Shown here: piece by piece, positions 13,171-24,492 of the stretch
Position numbering within the stretch: position 1 is the first letter of the stretch
Layout of the letters: every line of letters starts with the position of its first letter
NCBI GenBank assembly: GCA_024663395.1
Contig: JANFAH010000001.1
Span: 6,014,001-6,078,000 of the forward strand
DNA length: 64,000 nucleotides
Reading direction: 5' to 3'
Origin: Pisolithus tinctorius
Taxonomy: Eukaryota; Basidiomycota; Agaricomycetes; Boletales; Pisolithaceae
Translations under genes and position numbers: made by a program
Notes under the pieces: generated by a model
The model's input: the letters and a program-made list of their open reading frames with translations, nothing else
The model's database searches: none
Told to the model about the DNA's origin: nothing

Positions 13171-15534
13171 ATGGCCACGAATTCGAGTATAGCAAGCGAC
13201 TTGAGCAGCAATTTACTCATCGCTCATCTTATTGACCAGGACCTTCAGGCCCTCACGGATGCCCAACTGGCCGAGACGGCCCAGCTCGAAAGCGTGTTAG
13301 CAGTATCAGCCTTCAGAAATGGGGCGATGCCACGATTTACACGTCGAACGGAAGAGTCTAGTGTCGTGCTACATGATGCAGCCGCCGCAATGAGCATCTT
13401 CCTTTCTGACGCGCGGTCGGCCAGCGATTACGCGGTAGCGGAAGCTATCCAAACAGCACAGGAGGCAGCATTCACCGCGGGCCAACAACTCGCGCAAAAA
13501 CTTGCCGCAGAAGAGACGAAAATTGCACTTGATTTTGAGTTTGCTAGAAGGCTGCAGACTGCGAATAACAACGGTACCGTGGACATGGACAGTGTCAGAG
13601 ATGTTGAAAGGTGAGACGCATACACACACTCGCGATTGACATATTTGGGCTGAGTGCAGGAACTTAGCCTTCTGGGACGTGAGGAGGTCGAAAATATTCT
13701 TGTGGGTATCTTTTCCCTTGTTCTCTGCAAGTTAAAGTTGGCGTCATCAGGCTGCAGATCGCAATTTCAAGGGGAAGGGGACTTCCCGATCAACGATGGC
13801 ACTCGGCAATGAATCTCTCGGTGGAAAGGGCAAAGGTTAGCATCTGTATGAAACTGCGACGGTCAGTCATGAGCATTTCCCCCTATTTCTAGGAAGGATG
13901 ATGGACGTCGACAGCGTCCTTGAATGTAAATGTCTTTCCTCTACGTATTTCATTTAGGCGACTGATCTGCTTTTTGACAAGCACCCTCAGACAATGGGCA
14001 TGATAATAAAACTGATTCTCTGCTAACCCCATATCCCTGCTGTGGGATTTGTTTCGAGCCGTTCCAGGCAACCCACTCTCCGATGGCTGCGTCCAAAACA
14101 GCTACTTCTTCTAGCCATCTTAATTATGGTTTTCGTCTGCCCTGTCCTGAGGAACACCCATATTGCCAGCCATGCCTCGCACACTACATCATGAGCAAGC
14201 TTGCCCCTGAAGGGAATTACAACGGCGTCCTCGAAACAGTCGTGTTCCCGATTAAATGTCCAGAATGCCACCAAGGCACATGGGAAGAAGGAATCTCAGA
14301 TGAGGTTGCAGAACGCATCTTAAGTGAAAAGGACATGGTGCTCTGGGTGGGTGCAGACTACACTCGTTCTGACAGAAGGTTCTGAAGACGGTGCTGCGAT
14401 TACCTAGCACACTCAGAAGCTTTTCGACTCTATGGAGAAGCAGTACTGCCCTAACTCGCGGTGTTCGGCCCTCCTACAAGTTGAAGAGGACCCCAACGAC
14501 CCGATAGCAGTTTGTCCCCGATGCCAAGAATCGATATGTGTTCCATGCAAAGTGCTTTGGCACCACGGTGCGAACTATATACTGGTTTCATGATGTACTT
14601 TACTCACAGTTTTGCAGACTTGACGTGTGAAGAGTTTCAGGTTTGTGAGACGATAAAATTTTAGTAGAACTTGTTGATGTTGATTATCGTCGTGGACAGG
14701 ACCTTCCAGAAAATGAACGGTCTCCGGATGACCAATCAATTCTTTTGATGGCAAAGGTGGCATAGGAGTTTTGTGCGTGTGTAATATTGCTGATTTAGTC
14801 CAATAGGCAAAGAATTGGAGACGTTGTCCGACGTGTTCTGTGCGTAAATGTGGTAAATCTGCTATAGCTGGACCCTGATCCTTCTACTTTCCAGAGGCTC
14901 GTGGAGCTTACGTACGGTTGCAATCACATCACTTGTTACTGTGGCACGCATTTCTGTCACAGATGTGGGGGTGCGTTTCTACTTGTGAACTGTGTATCCC
15001 AACTTAAGTGTTTCCTGGGGCAGCTCTTTGGGATCGCATGGCGAGTAGATGCACCCGCAAGCCATCATGTGAGCTTTGGGACGAGAATATGCTTCTTGAG
15101 GAGCAGGAAAGGAGGCAGGTTGCGGAGCGGGAGAGGCAGCAGCAGTTGCAGCGCCCGGCGCGAGTGCAAGCGCTGGAGCCTCCCCCACCCTACCGCCCTG
15201 CACCTGTCGAAGAACGGAATGACTTGGAATGGCTCAGAAATCCGAGTATGCTCGCGTTCTCTCATCGACTCTGGACCATCTCATTTACATCTTTCTAGAA
15301 CATATGGGTGGCGGCCACCTGTTCACGTCGAGAATGATACGTGGTCTCACGTGTGGGTACTGTCGTGCACGTGCTGATTCCTTGGCACATCTCCTCTACC
15401 ACCTTGAACATGTGAGGCACCCCGTGTTTGCATGTTGCGGTCGTTTCTTCCCCAGAGAAATTGATTTCGACCGCCATTGCAATTCTCGGGTTAAAGGGGG
15501 GCGTCACGAGCATAGAGTTGTTAGGCGCGGCTAG
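13171..15534 (+). CDS. RING-between-RING (RBR) E3 ubiquitin ligase with a C-terminal zinc-finger tail
   Basis: Transfers ubiquitin from an E2 through a RING2 catalytic cysteine to substrates. The N-terminal region (from ATG 13171) is helical and Ala/Gln-rich. RING1 starts near 14038 with CCGICFEPF, continues as LPCPEEHPYCQPCLAHYI and ends with FPIKCPECHQGTW. The IBR domain is about 14433-14567 (QYCPNSRCSALLQ, then VCPRCQESICVPC). RING2 is about 14823-14970: RRCPTCS spliced to RLVELTYGCNHITCYCGTHF and CHRCGG; the catalytic Cys is expected in the NHITC motif. The tail after a Glu/Gln-rich segment has CGYCRARA and FACCGRFFPREIDFDRHC, a Cys/His arrangement that could bind zinc. Stop at 15532-15534. 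About eight introns. Substrates unknown. Confidence 0.85.
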
Positions 15535-15847
15535 CGCAAGGAAGAGAATTGTAGGGTTTTATACCGCCAGATACACTATCGTTGCGTAGAATGATTAGTA
15601 CAGTAATATCAGCGATCACCCAGCATCTAAAACACGAGAAGCGATGTTCCTACAGTCGGTGGGTCGGCTGTTGACGAAGCTAATACATTCTCATAACCCA
15701 TCCTTGGGGTTAGGGTTCATACCGAAACAGGTTGGAAGCCTTCACAACCCAAGCGCTCGACGTTCGTCGTAGTTGGCATCGATCAGGCCGTGCAGTCCAA
15801 TCTTGTTTCTTTTTGAGCGACGGCCACTCGTTTACTTGACGAGTTCA
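15535..15847. other. Intergenic, presumed HAP3 promoter
   Basis: About 310 bases between the RBR stop and the HAP3 start. I see no gene or repeat here; the short spacing implies that the HAP3 promoter and 5' UTR lie in it. Confidence 0.4.
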
Positions 15848-16401
15848 ATGTCGGATACTCCCCCCCTAGAAGATGGTTCGCGAGGTGTCGCCGTTTCACA
15901 AGGTGTCCAAGAAGCACGTGAACCTGCACCAATCACCGAACAGGAAGTCGGAGAGTACAGGGAACAGGATCGTTTTCTTCCCGTACGTCATTCTTTCCGC
16001 GTGAACCACGTTCGGATGTGTTCAAGCTGTATCTTAGATAGCGAACGTATCTCGTATCATGAAGCAGTCCGTACCACCGACAGCAAAAATCGCCAAAGAC
16101 GCAAAGGAATGCGTCCAGGAATGCGTCTCAGAATTCATCAGCTTTATCACCTCTGAGGCGGCCGAAAAGTGTCAGATGGAGAAACGCAAGACCATTGGCG
16201 GTGAAGACATTTTATATGCCATGGTCACGCTCGGATTCGAAAATTATGCGGAGACCCTAAAGATTCATCTTGCGAAACTACGGCAGGTAGGGGCACAGTT
16301 CTAAAAACGTTGCCGCTGAAATATAGGAGCTGCTTCATCTTTAGCACCAGGCTAGCAGTTCATCAAACCCTCGTGGAGACCACCGAGACGACGACAAGTG
16401 A
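15848..16401 (+). CDS. HAP3: CCAAT-binding transcription factor subunit HAP3 / NF-YB
   Basis: Histone-fold subunit of the heterotrimeric CCAAT-box binding complex. Three exons, 15848-15982, 16038-16286 and 16345-16401, give a 146-residue protein. The N-terminus is acidic ([13 protein letters not shown]). The domain begins [20 protein letters not shown], matching the invariant REQDR(F/Y)LPIANV(S/G)RIMK motif, and continues [49 protein letters not shown] and [16 protein letters not shown], which is the whole NF-YB histone fold. The last exon gives a short hydrophilic tail ([12 protein letters not shown]). If the last intron were retained, the protein would end just after GAQF. Identification is firm. 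Confidence 0.94.
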
Positions 16402-16770
16402 ATAAGTCTCATTGCTGTTGTGCATCAATTTGTATTCTCTGGCGTTTGTATCAGCGAATTCATTCTCACTCACCGCAAACATGTATGTAGTATCAAGCTA
16501 TCCTTTAGTGCCCCTGCACTGCACTTCATAACGGTGTGGTGACAGCTATACCTGTTGGTCAAACATTCCGGTGCAGATGGGGTCTTGAACGGTCCGAGTG
16601 GGCTGGCGTTATCATAGTATCTAAGTGGGGACTTCAGCAGCTCGATAGCACAACATACTAAACACTTGACTTTAGAGGTTAGGACACAGCAACGTAATGG
16701 ATCGACCACATACTAGACACAACGGATAGTTACACCATAATACAAAGTAGCATAAAGGCGACGATCGAAA
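16402..16770. other. Intergenic between convergent genes
   Basis: About 370 bases between the stop codons of the rightward HAP3 gene and the leftward gene at 16771. It should contain both 3' UTRs. Nothing else is recognised. Confidence 0.4.
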
Positions 16771-17424
16771 TTACAGCGATTCAACAAGAAGGTAGTAGCC
16801 AGATTTCTTGCCCTCATCTTCCCTGACATGGAGAGTCACTCTGAGTTTCCGTCTTTCGAAGGCACTCTCGTTCCATACGGCGATCAGAGCTCCGACCTCT
16901 TGCAACGGAGTCCTCGCGAACGCAGCGTCATACGCAACTCGGAAGTTTATTATGAACGGACCACGAAGATGAAATGGCTTCGCAGGGATGCGGGAACCTA
17001 CCGCACTTAGTCCCTGTGCAGATAGGCGGGCTGCGATAGTCAAGTCTTCCAAAAACCGCACCCAGTCCTCCTTTGTGATTCCATGTTCCTCCAGTAATCC
17101 CCGAGGGTGAAGCACACAAAAGCCGTCGACCAATTTATGTGACAGACTGGAGATCGTAAAGGAAAGGAAATTGTGTGATCTGATACGACGAGGTGATGGT
17201 GTGGAGAAACATTCGGGGGGAGGGTCTAGGGGCTGGCGACTTTCTATGGAAAGGCGCTGGTGTGATTCCGCTGTGAGGTCGTCAAACCGGGGCCCCCACT
17301 TTGGAGGGGACGTATCAGGGAGACTCGAATACGGAGGAGGTTCGTCGTGTGGACTATCCCGGTCAGCGGAGGGGTTTGGGTTGCCCGACGGTAATACCAT
17401 CGTGATGGTGTAAAAGGCGGACAC
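16771..17424 (-). CDS. Hypothetical protein, 217 residues, single exon
   Basis: I do not recognise this family. The uninterrupted frame starts MSAFYTITMVLPSG (a second Met at residue 9 is an alternative start). It has a Pro/Ser-rich N-terminal third (SPHDEPPPYSSLPDTSPP, where PPPY could be a WW-domain ligand), then a more ordered C-terminal part with HGITKEDWVRFLEDLTIAAR, RGPFIINFRVAYDAAF and a charged end RKLRVTLHVREDEGKKSGYY. No signal peptide or membrane segment is obvious. It lies head-to-head with the gene at 17554, only 129 bases apart, so the two probably share a bidirectional promoter. The length of the frame and the ordered C-terminus argue that it is real. Confidence 0.65.
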   Translation of the reverse strand: MSAFYTITMVLPSGNPNPSADRDSPHDEPPPYSSLPDTSPPKWGPRFDDLTAESHQRLSIESRQPLDPPPECFSTPSPRRIRSHNFLSFTISSLSHKLVDGFCVLHPRGLLEEHGITKEDWVRFLEDLTIAARLSAQGLSAVGSRIPAKPFHLRGPFIINFRVAYDAAFARTPLQEVGALIAVWNESAFERRKLRVTLHVREDEGKKSGYYLLVESL

Positions 17425-17553
17425 GTGCAGGCACGGTGCAAGTTAGGCTAAGCGCTGGCGGTGGTAGCCAAGCCCTGATATCCGAAAAACTCAAATTGTT
17501 TGCAAACCTTTGGACGACGCCAGCGACGACGCCCAGCCAGCGTAGAGCCTGCC

Positions 17554-19455
17554 ATGGCCTCAATGCGTCCGTTAACGCTGCATGCATCTGCTCTCAGCGA
17601 TTTCGAGTATGACCTGTACACCTCGTCGCTCAACGATCTTTGCGTCACTAACGACACCGAAACAAGCACAACTGCCCGCGACTTCGAAACCACCACTGTC
17701 GGCGTCCGCGAAGCGCGGGCATGGTTAAGGGGGAGATATCACGATCTTCCGGCGTCCGATATCGACGACGTTCGTCCCACCATTGTGTTTCTCTATGTCA
17801 TCTACGCTGAAATAGCTACTCCCAGATTCTGAGACTGTTCTCTCCCTGTCTGATGCCCTCGGACACGCTCACGGGTGGCCAGTTCTTTGCTGCCTTGCGT
17901 CTCGTCATCCATGCCCAGTCCGGAAAAGGCGTCGATCGATCCCTTGCATTTGTCCAGGGTGAGTTCCCCGCATGACACACTATACCTTCCATCTGTCATC
18001 TCACTACGCAACAATGCAGCTCAACCAGGCACCACTAAGCCTACTGGAATACCTCGGCCACCTTCACCACCAAAGCGTTCGGTCATAGCACCGCCAAGCC
18101 ATCCAGATCGCTCCAAGGGGCTCAGTTTTAGTACATCACCTCCGGAGACGAACCCCTTTGTCCGAAGGTCTACGGAACACGCCTCATCCGTGCAGAGCAC
18201 GGTATGCACAAGTTCGGATGGTCAGAGCGTTCAACCAGCTCAGCAAAATAGCCAAAGGCTCAGTCATAACCCGTTCCTGGTGCGGGACAGAGTAGAAGGC
18301 CAAGACGCAGTCGTTAAATCATCCGAGAGAACACTTGCAAAGGGTGGAAAGCTTCCGCCACTACCTCCACGTAAACCTACAACGTCAGCGTCCGCGCAAC
18401 AACCGCCCGAGGTGACCATGGTGCCACCAGCTCCCCTCAGTCCGCCGCTTGTGCTTCCCAAACCCAGTCACATTATGACCCCGCTTATGAGACAGTCCCT
18501 GGAGGCGAGCAAACATGGACAGACTATGAGGCGCGTCGAGGAACAATTGGACCGAGAACGCGTCCTTCGGGTATTGAAAAGCACTTCCTCGGGAACTTCA
18601 AGGACGCGGAGTACAAGTCCTTCTAAACCAGGTTCCAAGTCATCGGACGTTGAAGACACACCCACCGTACCTCCGCGCCGCCGACAGCCAAGTAGTACGC
18701 CTTCATCCGCATCAAGCTCATTGGCTTCCCTTGAGCAAGTTGCGAGCGCTACGTTGAAGTCGTTACATCCTTCCCCATCGATTGTCTCCCCTCCAGTCCC
18801 TGCTCCACCCACACATCCTGATCGCCGACCTTCGACCGGTACCAGTGACTCTCAGCAGCCCTCCTCTGCAAGGGTTTTCCGTTCGAAGTCGATGCACCAC
18901 GCAGACTCACCTCCACTTCCCCCGCCCAGGCGGAAGCGACCAGAGAGCGTTCAACTGATGCCTCCTTCAGGCACGATAGATGCTCCTTCCTCACCTCACA
19001 TCCCTCTATACTTGCACACACACTCGCGGACACCTTCTTATCAAGGTCTTTCGCGCCACGTCTCTCTTACACGGGGTAGTGACACCACCGACTCATCGCC
19101 TATGTCCAACATTCAGAAGACGATATCCAACCTGCAATCGAAGGCTCAGCCCAAGCTCGATGCGGTGAGATACAAAGCGGAAGCGGGCATTAGCAGGCGA
19201 GGATTTGTCAACCATGCACAATTTGGTTCCAGTATGCGGTGGCGCGGTGAAGACGAAGAAGGATTGATGGCAGATACCCAGGGTATTACGGCCGACGTTG
19301 ACCAAGACCCTAATTTACAATCAGTCACTGACAACGACCTAAGTTCTGGAGAGGACCGTGAGGCGCGGACAAGGGCAGAAGATTCGCATCGCAGATTCAT
19401 TAGGGAGGCCGACAACCTGAAGTTACCGCCCGGTGAGGGTTGGGCCCAGCTTTAG
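17554..19455 (+). CDS. Proline-rich protein with a short EH-like N-terminal region and NPF motifs, candidate endocytic adaptor
   Basis: Three exons (17554-17769, 17826-17958, 18020-19455) give a 594-residue protein. The N-terminal 115 residues contain FEYDLYTSSLNDLC, then ILRLFSPCL and LTGGQFFAALRLVIHAQSGK. This resembles the Eps15-homology (EH) fold with its GGQFFAALRL core, but is an inference. The rest is low-complexity and Pro/Ser-rich. Two NPF tripeptides (NPFVRR and NPFLVR) are the classical EH-domain ligand, and PPLPPRKP plus similar runs fit SH3 ligands. A charged C-terminal region contains QSKAQPKLDAVRYKAEAGIS. Candidate role: scaffold in endocytosis or actin patches at the plasma membrane. 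It shares a short intergenic region with the leftward gene at 16771-17424. Confidence 0.7.
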
Positions 19456-19661
19456 CAGCCCGATTGGTTCCGGGGGGACGCATGTGGTGAGCAGAGAGGG
19501 TCGCAACGTAGCGTGAGGAAAAGCGGGGTTTGTATTATGTAGGGAGATCATAGACATACGCTGTATAGATATTCACGTTATAATGTGCTGCTTCGTTTCA
19601 ACTCAATGATACATCAATACCCTGATTGTGAGACAGGTTCAACTATACATTGAGATGCCTT

Positions 19662-21494
19662 TCACATAAGAGTTGCTCTTTTCAAATGTTCCCGCATTAT
19701 TCCGTCACGTACTGAATGGTGCGATTAGGAGCAGTGACCAAGGTAGGTAGCCAAGATCTTACGCACCAGAATCCAGAATTTGCGATGTTTCGTGAGTATC
19801 CTTTAAAATGAGGGTTGACCATTACCGAAGAACGACGGAAGCTTGCAGGGACAAACTTACGACAACTGTCGTCGCATATATGTGACACATCCGCGGTGCT
19901 GGAGAGTAATGCCGCGCTGTGTCTTTGAATTTCGTTCTGAGGTCTGTTGCAATCACATTTTCAGTCAGTCCAATCTGATGGTATGGGACACTTATGTTGT
20001 ACATTTGACAACGGCCATCGTTTCATTCGGTCTGTCGGCATACGAGGGTAGAAATCGCCTGACCACGACACCGTCGGCGATCTTTTTATCAAGCAGATCG
20101 ATTTTGTTTAGAAAGATGATCAGCGTTGTGGACTTCAATAGTTTGGAAGAACATATGGCCTTCCACAGGATGAAAGAGTCTTCCAAGCGATTGACACGTG
20201 GGTCTTCCGCAAGTCGTTCGTCGAAACATGATATAGGGGCTAAGAAAATGATAGCGGTGACCTGCTCAAAATAGGGCAGCCACGCTTGGCGCTGGCGCAT
20301 TCCGTGAATACGATACTTTGCTAATTTGAAAGTGGCATCTGCGCCAAGATACTTGCCTGTGTGCGTGACCCCCCAACATCGTAAATCTTCCATGTCAGCA
20401 TCTTACCATCTGAAACAACGTCCGAGGTCCATGAGAAAAAAACAATATTTCTGAAGTGACTGACCCTCATCAATGTAGAGATCGTGCTCTTGGATGTCGA
20501 GCGTACGCAACCGCGCGCGAAGCACGTCGCCATCTTCTGGTTGGTAATCACGGCCGGCGATACGTTCAGAGGCGTTGAGAAAGCTGCCGATGAGCAAGGT
20601 ACAGTCGGCGTTAAAACGCGGGGACATTAGTGAAAAGAAAGTAAACGCACAAGGTTGCTGAGTCTTCCAAACGTAAACCTCGTCTCTTCACCATGCTTTG
20701 GATGATATCATCCTCCCACAGCTCTTTGATATCCTCCGAGCATCGTGCGATCACCTCGGATATGTCGGTTCTGTCCGGACGACCTTTTTCGTTCTCATCT
20801 TGCGAGGCCTGCACAAAACTTCGCCAATCCCTTGACCGGACATAAAATTCCTTCGACGGTCTTGGTGAAATTGTGCGCATCGAAGACGAGGGTTGCTCAA
20901 CATCCACAGCGTTAGCGGCAGCACCCAGCAGTCGCTTCAGATCCTCCTCGACTCCCCGCAGCGGGCCCAGGCGAACCACGAGAAGACGGTGCCTGTCCGA
21001 GAAGGATAGTACGTTCTCGTCGTCAGCATTGGGACATTTGACCGCATCCAAGATAGCGTTGACAGAACGGACGAGATTGAGCTGAATAACGGCTTTCCAT
21101 GATGCCCGTTCTTGTGCCCATTTTTCTGCGGCGAACTGCATCCGAAAGTCTATCAAGGGACAACCCGTCGGTGAAAAGGGGTATATCGACGTCTTTGCAC
21201 TCACTCTTCAGCGTAGTGGACTTTCCTGGCGAGCAAAGGTCAGCGGATATGGGGTAAGCAACAATAGGGGGCACAGTCACCACTTTCGCTCTGGCCGAGC
21301 AAGAGTATTTTCACCATTTGTTCATGTTTCTTGAGGTCGGCTTTGTGCAGCCGGAGTTCTTCGTCTATTTGATCGCTGATTCTCCGAGACTCTGCTTCCC
21401 TTTCCTCCCTTGCAGCTTTCTGATCAGATGTTTCGTTGGGTGGGGGTGCGGTGACGACTGCCAATGGATCTGAGGCGTCAAAGCTGAAGACCAT
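19662..21494 (-). CDS. Heterotrimeric G-protein alpha subunit, divergent, with Ser at the switch II Gln position
   Basis: Membrane-associated GTPase that relays signals from seven-helix receptors. It begins MVFSFDASDPLAVV, lacking the usual MGxxxS myristoylation signal. G1 is GQSESG spliced to KST (the usual form is GAGESGKST), followed by NFRMQFAAEKW. The helical domain carries an insertion (about VEEDLKRLLG through SKEFYVRSRDW), seen in a basidiomycete subgroup. Switch I has LRARLRT with the Arg kept. G3 reads DVGGSR, so the usual catalytic Gln is Ser. AIIFLAPISCFDERL and G4 FLNKIDLL are normal; G5 is YATTVVD. The last exon gives VRDGIMREHLKRATLM, stop at 19662-19664. All exons join in frame. 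Reduced GTP hydrolysis is possible but not shown. Confidence 0.88.
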
Positions 21495-22090
21495 GCCGAG
21501 TGGAGCTGGGTGGGGAGTCTCTGCGGAAGAATGGGCCTTTGCGTGCCGACTGAGGAGGTTAAAATGAAGACCCGCCGAGGACCCACAAAATATAGGGTGG
21601 TGGTCGTGTAAAAACAGTCAGGGACGGGGCCGGTCACGGGTATCCCCTAGGATATTCCGGCCACCGATGTGATGTGTGATGCACTGAGAAAGGTTGTGCT
21701 TTGTGGTGCAGTGAGACAGACAGGGTTCTGGCTACGACGCCTGACAGCGACAGTACTGCATGTCTCTCAGTGACATATGTGTATTATAAATAAGACCCAC
21801 TGTCGTTGACTTGCGGAAACAACGGCTGGCCCACTGCGCAAAGCTGCCTGGTCATCTGAGACACAGCGAAACACAGCCAGTCCCTGCAACCGGCTGAGAA
21901 ACTCGTCGTCACTCATGTACGAAACAGGTTTAGACGCATCAGTCGATCAGTGGAGCTTATCGAACCGGTGGCGGGCCATCATGCATCATGTCCGTGTGCC
22001 TACTAATCACATAGATATTTGGGTCATACCCAAGCGTACGACAATGTAACGAATGTGGAGAACCAGTGATCTCAGGACAGAAAAAAAATC
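21495..22090. other. Intergenic, presumed G-alpha promoter and VPS74 3' end
   Basis: About 600 bases upstream of the G-alpha start and downstream of the VPS74 stop, both genes being leftward. I see no gene. An AT-rich segment tgtattataaataag at about 21779-21793 is TATA-like on the + strand only, so its relevance is unclear. Confidence 0.35.
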
Positions 22091-23449
22091 TCACAGGAGA
22101 GAATCCAACTTCGAAAGCACCTCCAGAACACCAGCGATCAACTCGAATCCAAGGTCCTCTTCCCCATTCATCTCTCGCTTGACTTCTTGCAACAACCCCA
22201 AAAGGCTCTCTCTCCCGCTTGGCACCGTGCTGCCCATCCCGATCCGTGGTGCCTCTCGTCGGCGCCCGCTTGCCGTACCTTGCCCTAAATTACTCCCAAA
22301 TGGCCAAGACGAAAATTCCGCCAAGATTTCGTCACACCGCTGAAAAGCTGCTTCCCGATCTTCGTACGTTAATCGTCCAAGAGCATTGTCCAGGACACTT
22401 GCTGCATAAGCCGCGCACACCAAACATATGGCACGCGTGACCCTGCACTGTGTTCCCTCCTTATCCAGTGCGCTCGGCGGAATTGTCGAGGTGTTGGCCG
22501 TCAGCAGAGACACTACACGCGCGATGATCGCATCCTTGCTTCGGATATCGGCCACGGGATGGGTGGCCATGTCGAATAATAGAAAATTGCGTTTCTCCGT
22601 CCGAAGAATACCCTTGTCCACCAGGCCTTTGGCAAGCCGTTCGCGAACCTGCTTAAGCTGGTAACCTATCTTCATCACATTCCACGTCTCACCTACGAAG
22701 GCAATGGCAAGGACGATATGGGTCAGCGGGCGGCAGGTCTATTGCCACCAAAGTTCGCATCCGACCGGAAATTGGCTTACCGCTGAGAAGATCAATCCAT
22801 CCATTGATTGTAAATCTGTCCACTTCTTGGGCCTTCATCATTTTCAGCGTCTCGTCCAGTATGGTCTCGCCAGTCTGCCTATCATCAATAACCTCCACTA
22901 TGCGGTCGCCAATGGGGTATTTACGCCGGTTGACGTCCTTGACGAGAGCTATCCGGCGACGGAGAGCGAGCTCCACGAGTATGCATCCTCGAAGAGCATA
23001 AGAGATACTGTCGTTCCAGAAAGAAAGATAACCCTGTATGACACAAAGGTATTAGCGTTCGGAGTTCAGAGTAGTATTGATGGCGTAAAGGGCGCTTGAA
23101 CGAAACTGTGGGAGGAAAAAGACTGCAACACATAGGAAAGGGGTATCACGAAGGAAGGGGATGAGGATATTGAACATACGTGCTTGTCTTTCAAACCAAG
23201 CAGAAGAATTTCCTCCATGATAGTCAGGCGAGGCAACTTGCCGCCAGTGCGGCTCTCTTCCCGGTCTTGATCGAGGTCGCGAGGGTCGAACGCAATTTTA
23301 TTACCACCCTCGAACGCTGAGCCAGCATGGGATAAAACAGCGCCATTAGAGGCAGAACCATTCGCATGCCAAGCAGAGCTGGAGGTATCGTCTGACGATG
23401 AACCGGTGTTGGCGACACGTCGTCGAGACAGACCTGCAGCGGAGCTCAT
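22091..23449 (-). CDS. VPS74: GPP34/GOLPH3 family Golgi phosphoprotein (VPS74)
   Basis: PI4P-binding adaptor that retains glycosyltransferases in the Golgi. Three or so exons: the N-terminal tail is Ser/Asn-rich (MSSAAGLSRRRVANTG). The GPP34 domain then starts LPRLTIMEEILLLGLKDKH, spliced to GYLSFWNDSISYALRGCILV, ELALRRRIALVKDVNRR and ETILDETLKMMKA. After a further intron come ETWN, KIGYQLKQVRERLAKGLVDK, NFLLFDMATHP and a C-terminal helical part ending LGFELIAGVLEVLSKLDSLL. The fold, order and basic patches match the family, with a Ser/Arg-rich insertion (about GQGTASGRRREAPR) before the end. No lesion is seen. Confidence 0.92.
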
Positions 23450-24492
23450 GGCGGTGAGACTGCCTGTCAGATAACCGTCTAAGTGGGCTGTCGACGTGGG
23501 TTTCTACGGGGCGTTGCTGGGCACGGACGCGACGCCTTTGGAGGAAATGTGAGACGCAGCTGGCTGGTGTAGTCAAAGCGGACGAACTTGTTGTTTGCTG
23601 TGTATCACACCCAAAAAAATATTGGTACCCGTCACTTGTCGTCCGCACAACACAACGACGGCGGGGTTCCTTGTGTCCCTGAAACCAGACACCCGTGTTG
23701 GCAGGTATGATCAACGAGCTTTCGGTTACACCAAAAGGGCTGCCCCTCAAGGAGGTTGCTGTCGACCGGCAAGTTCCCTCGGGTTCTCCACTTCCTCGCT
23801 CCAAATCCCTCGGCGGCTGTGATTCTGGGCTTCGCAGCGCCCGCGCGTCGGCGGTGACAAGTCTCAACGTCATTTTCTAGTCAAAGATCGCCTCACTTCT
23901 CCTTCATTCTCCTGACGGTGACGTTGGCTATTACTGTACAGCTCGTTCGCGGCTACACCATGAAAGCCGTTGTTACCATGAAGACACACAGTCATTCGAC
24001 ACAGAGAGCTAAGGAAGGTCCGTTTACAGTCTTCTCAGTCTTCCTGCTCATCCTGAGCGGTTCTTTCTGCGATGGGCAAATATTCGAGATGGAACCGCCT
24101 TAGCTAATGTGCGGCAGACCGCCTCCCAAACCCCATCGGCAGCTTCCAGTCAATGAACAGGCAATTTTGAGGGTCGTGCGCGGAGATGACCCCATGCGGC
24201 ATCCACGTGACTTGAGACTCCCTTTCACCGTGCACAGACTCTGCAAGGCAGGTGGATACCCCAAATGTACGTGATTTCGGACGCCAGGTGCGATAAAATG
24301 GCTCGTCTTAAAAACTTTTCATTCCCCCCCCGAAGGTACTTTCCCTTACCTGTCTCTCCAAGCGGACTATCGCGACTCCCACCCGTGTGCAGGGCATACG
24401 AGCCCCAACTGCCAACAACAGCTTGCTTCCTCAAATAGATTTTCATTCATTAAGTGTTCACCCCCCTTCCCGACTCCCTTGATACTTTCACC
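23450..24492. other. Intergenic between divergent genes, with an unassigned possible exon near 24113
   Basis: Should contain the promoters of VPS74 (leftward) and of the gene at 24493 (rightward). A frame from ATG 24113 reads MCGRPPPKPHRQLPVNEQ and runs to a possible donor near 24250. It could be an upstream exon or short gene, but no family or clear acceptor supports it. The leftward frame at 23346-23873 overlaps the VPS74 start and shows nothing recognisable. Confidence 0.35.

Noticed and set aside
23346..23873. Long - strand frame over the VPS74 start
   Set aside because: It overlaps the start of VPS74 in another frame and reads through its presumed 5' region; Arg-rich composition typical of a shadow frame.
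24113..24250. A coding-like frame beginning MCGRPPPKPHRQ
   Set aside because: It could be an exon, but I found no acceptor and downstream exon that continue it and no family match, so it is only mentioned as unassigned.
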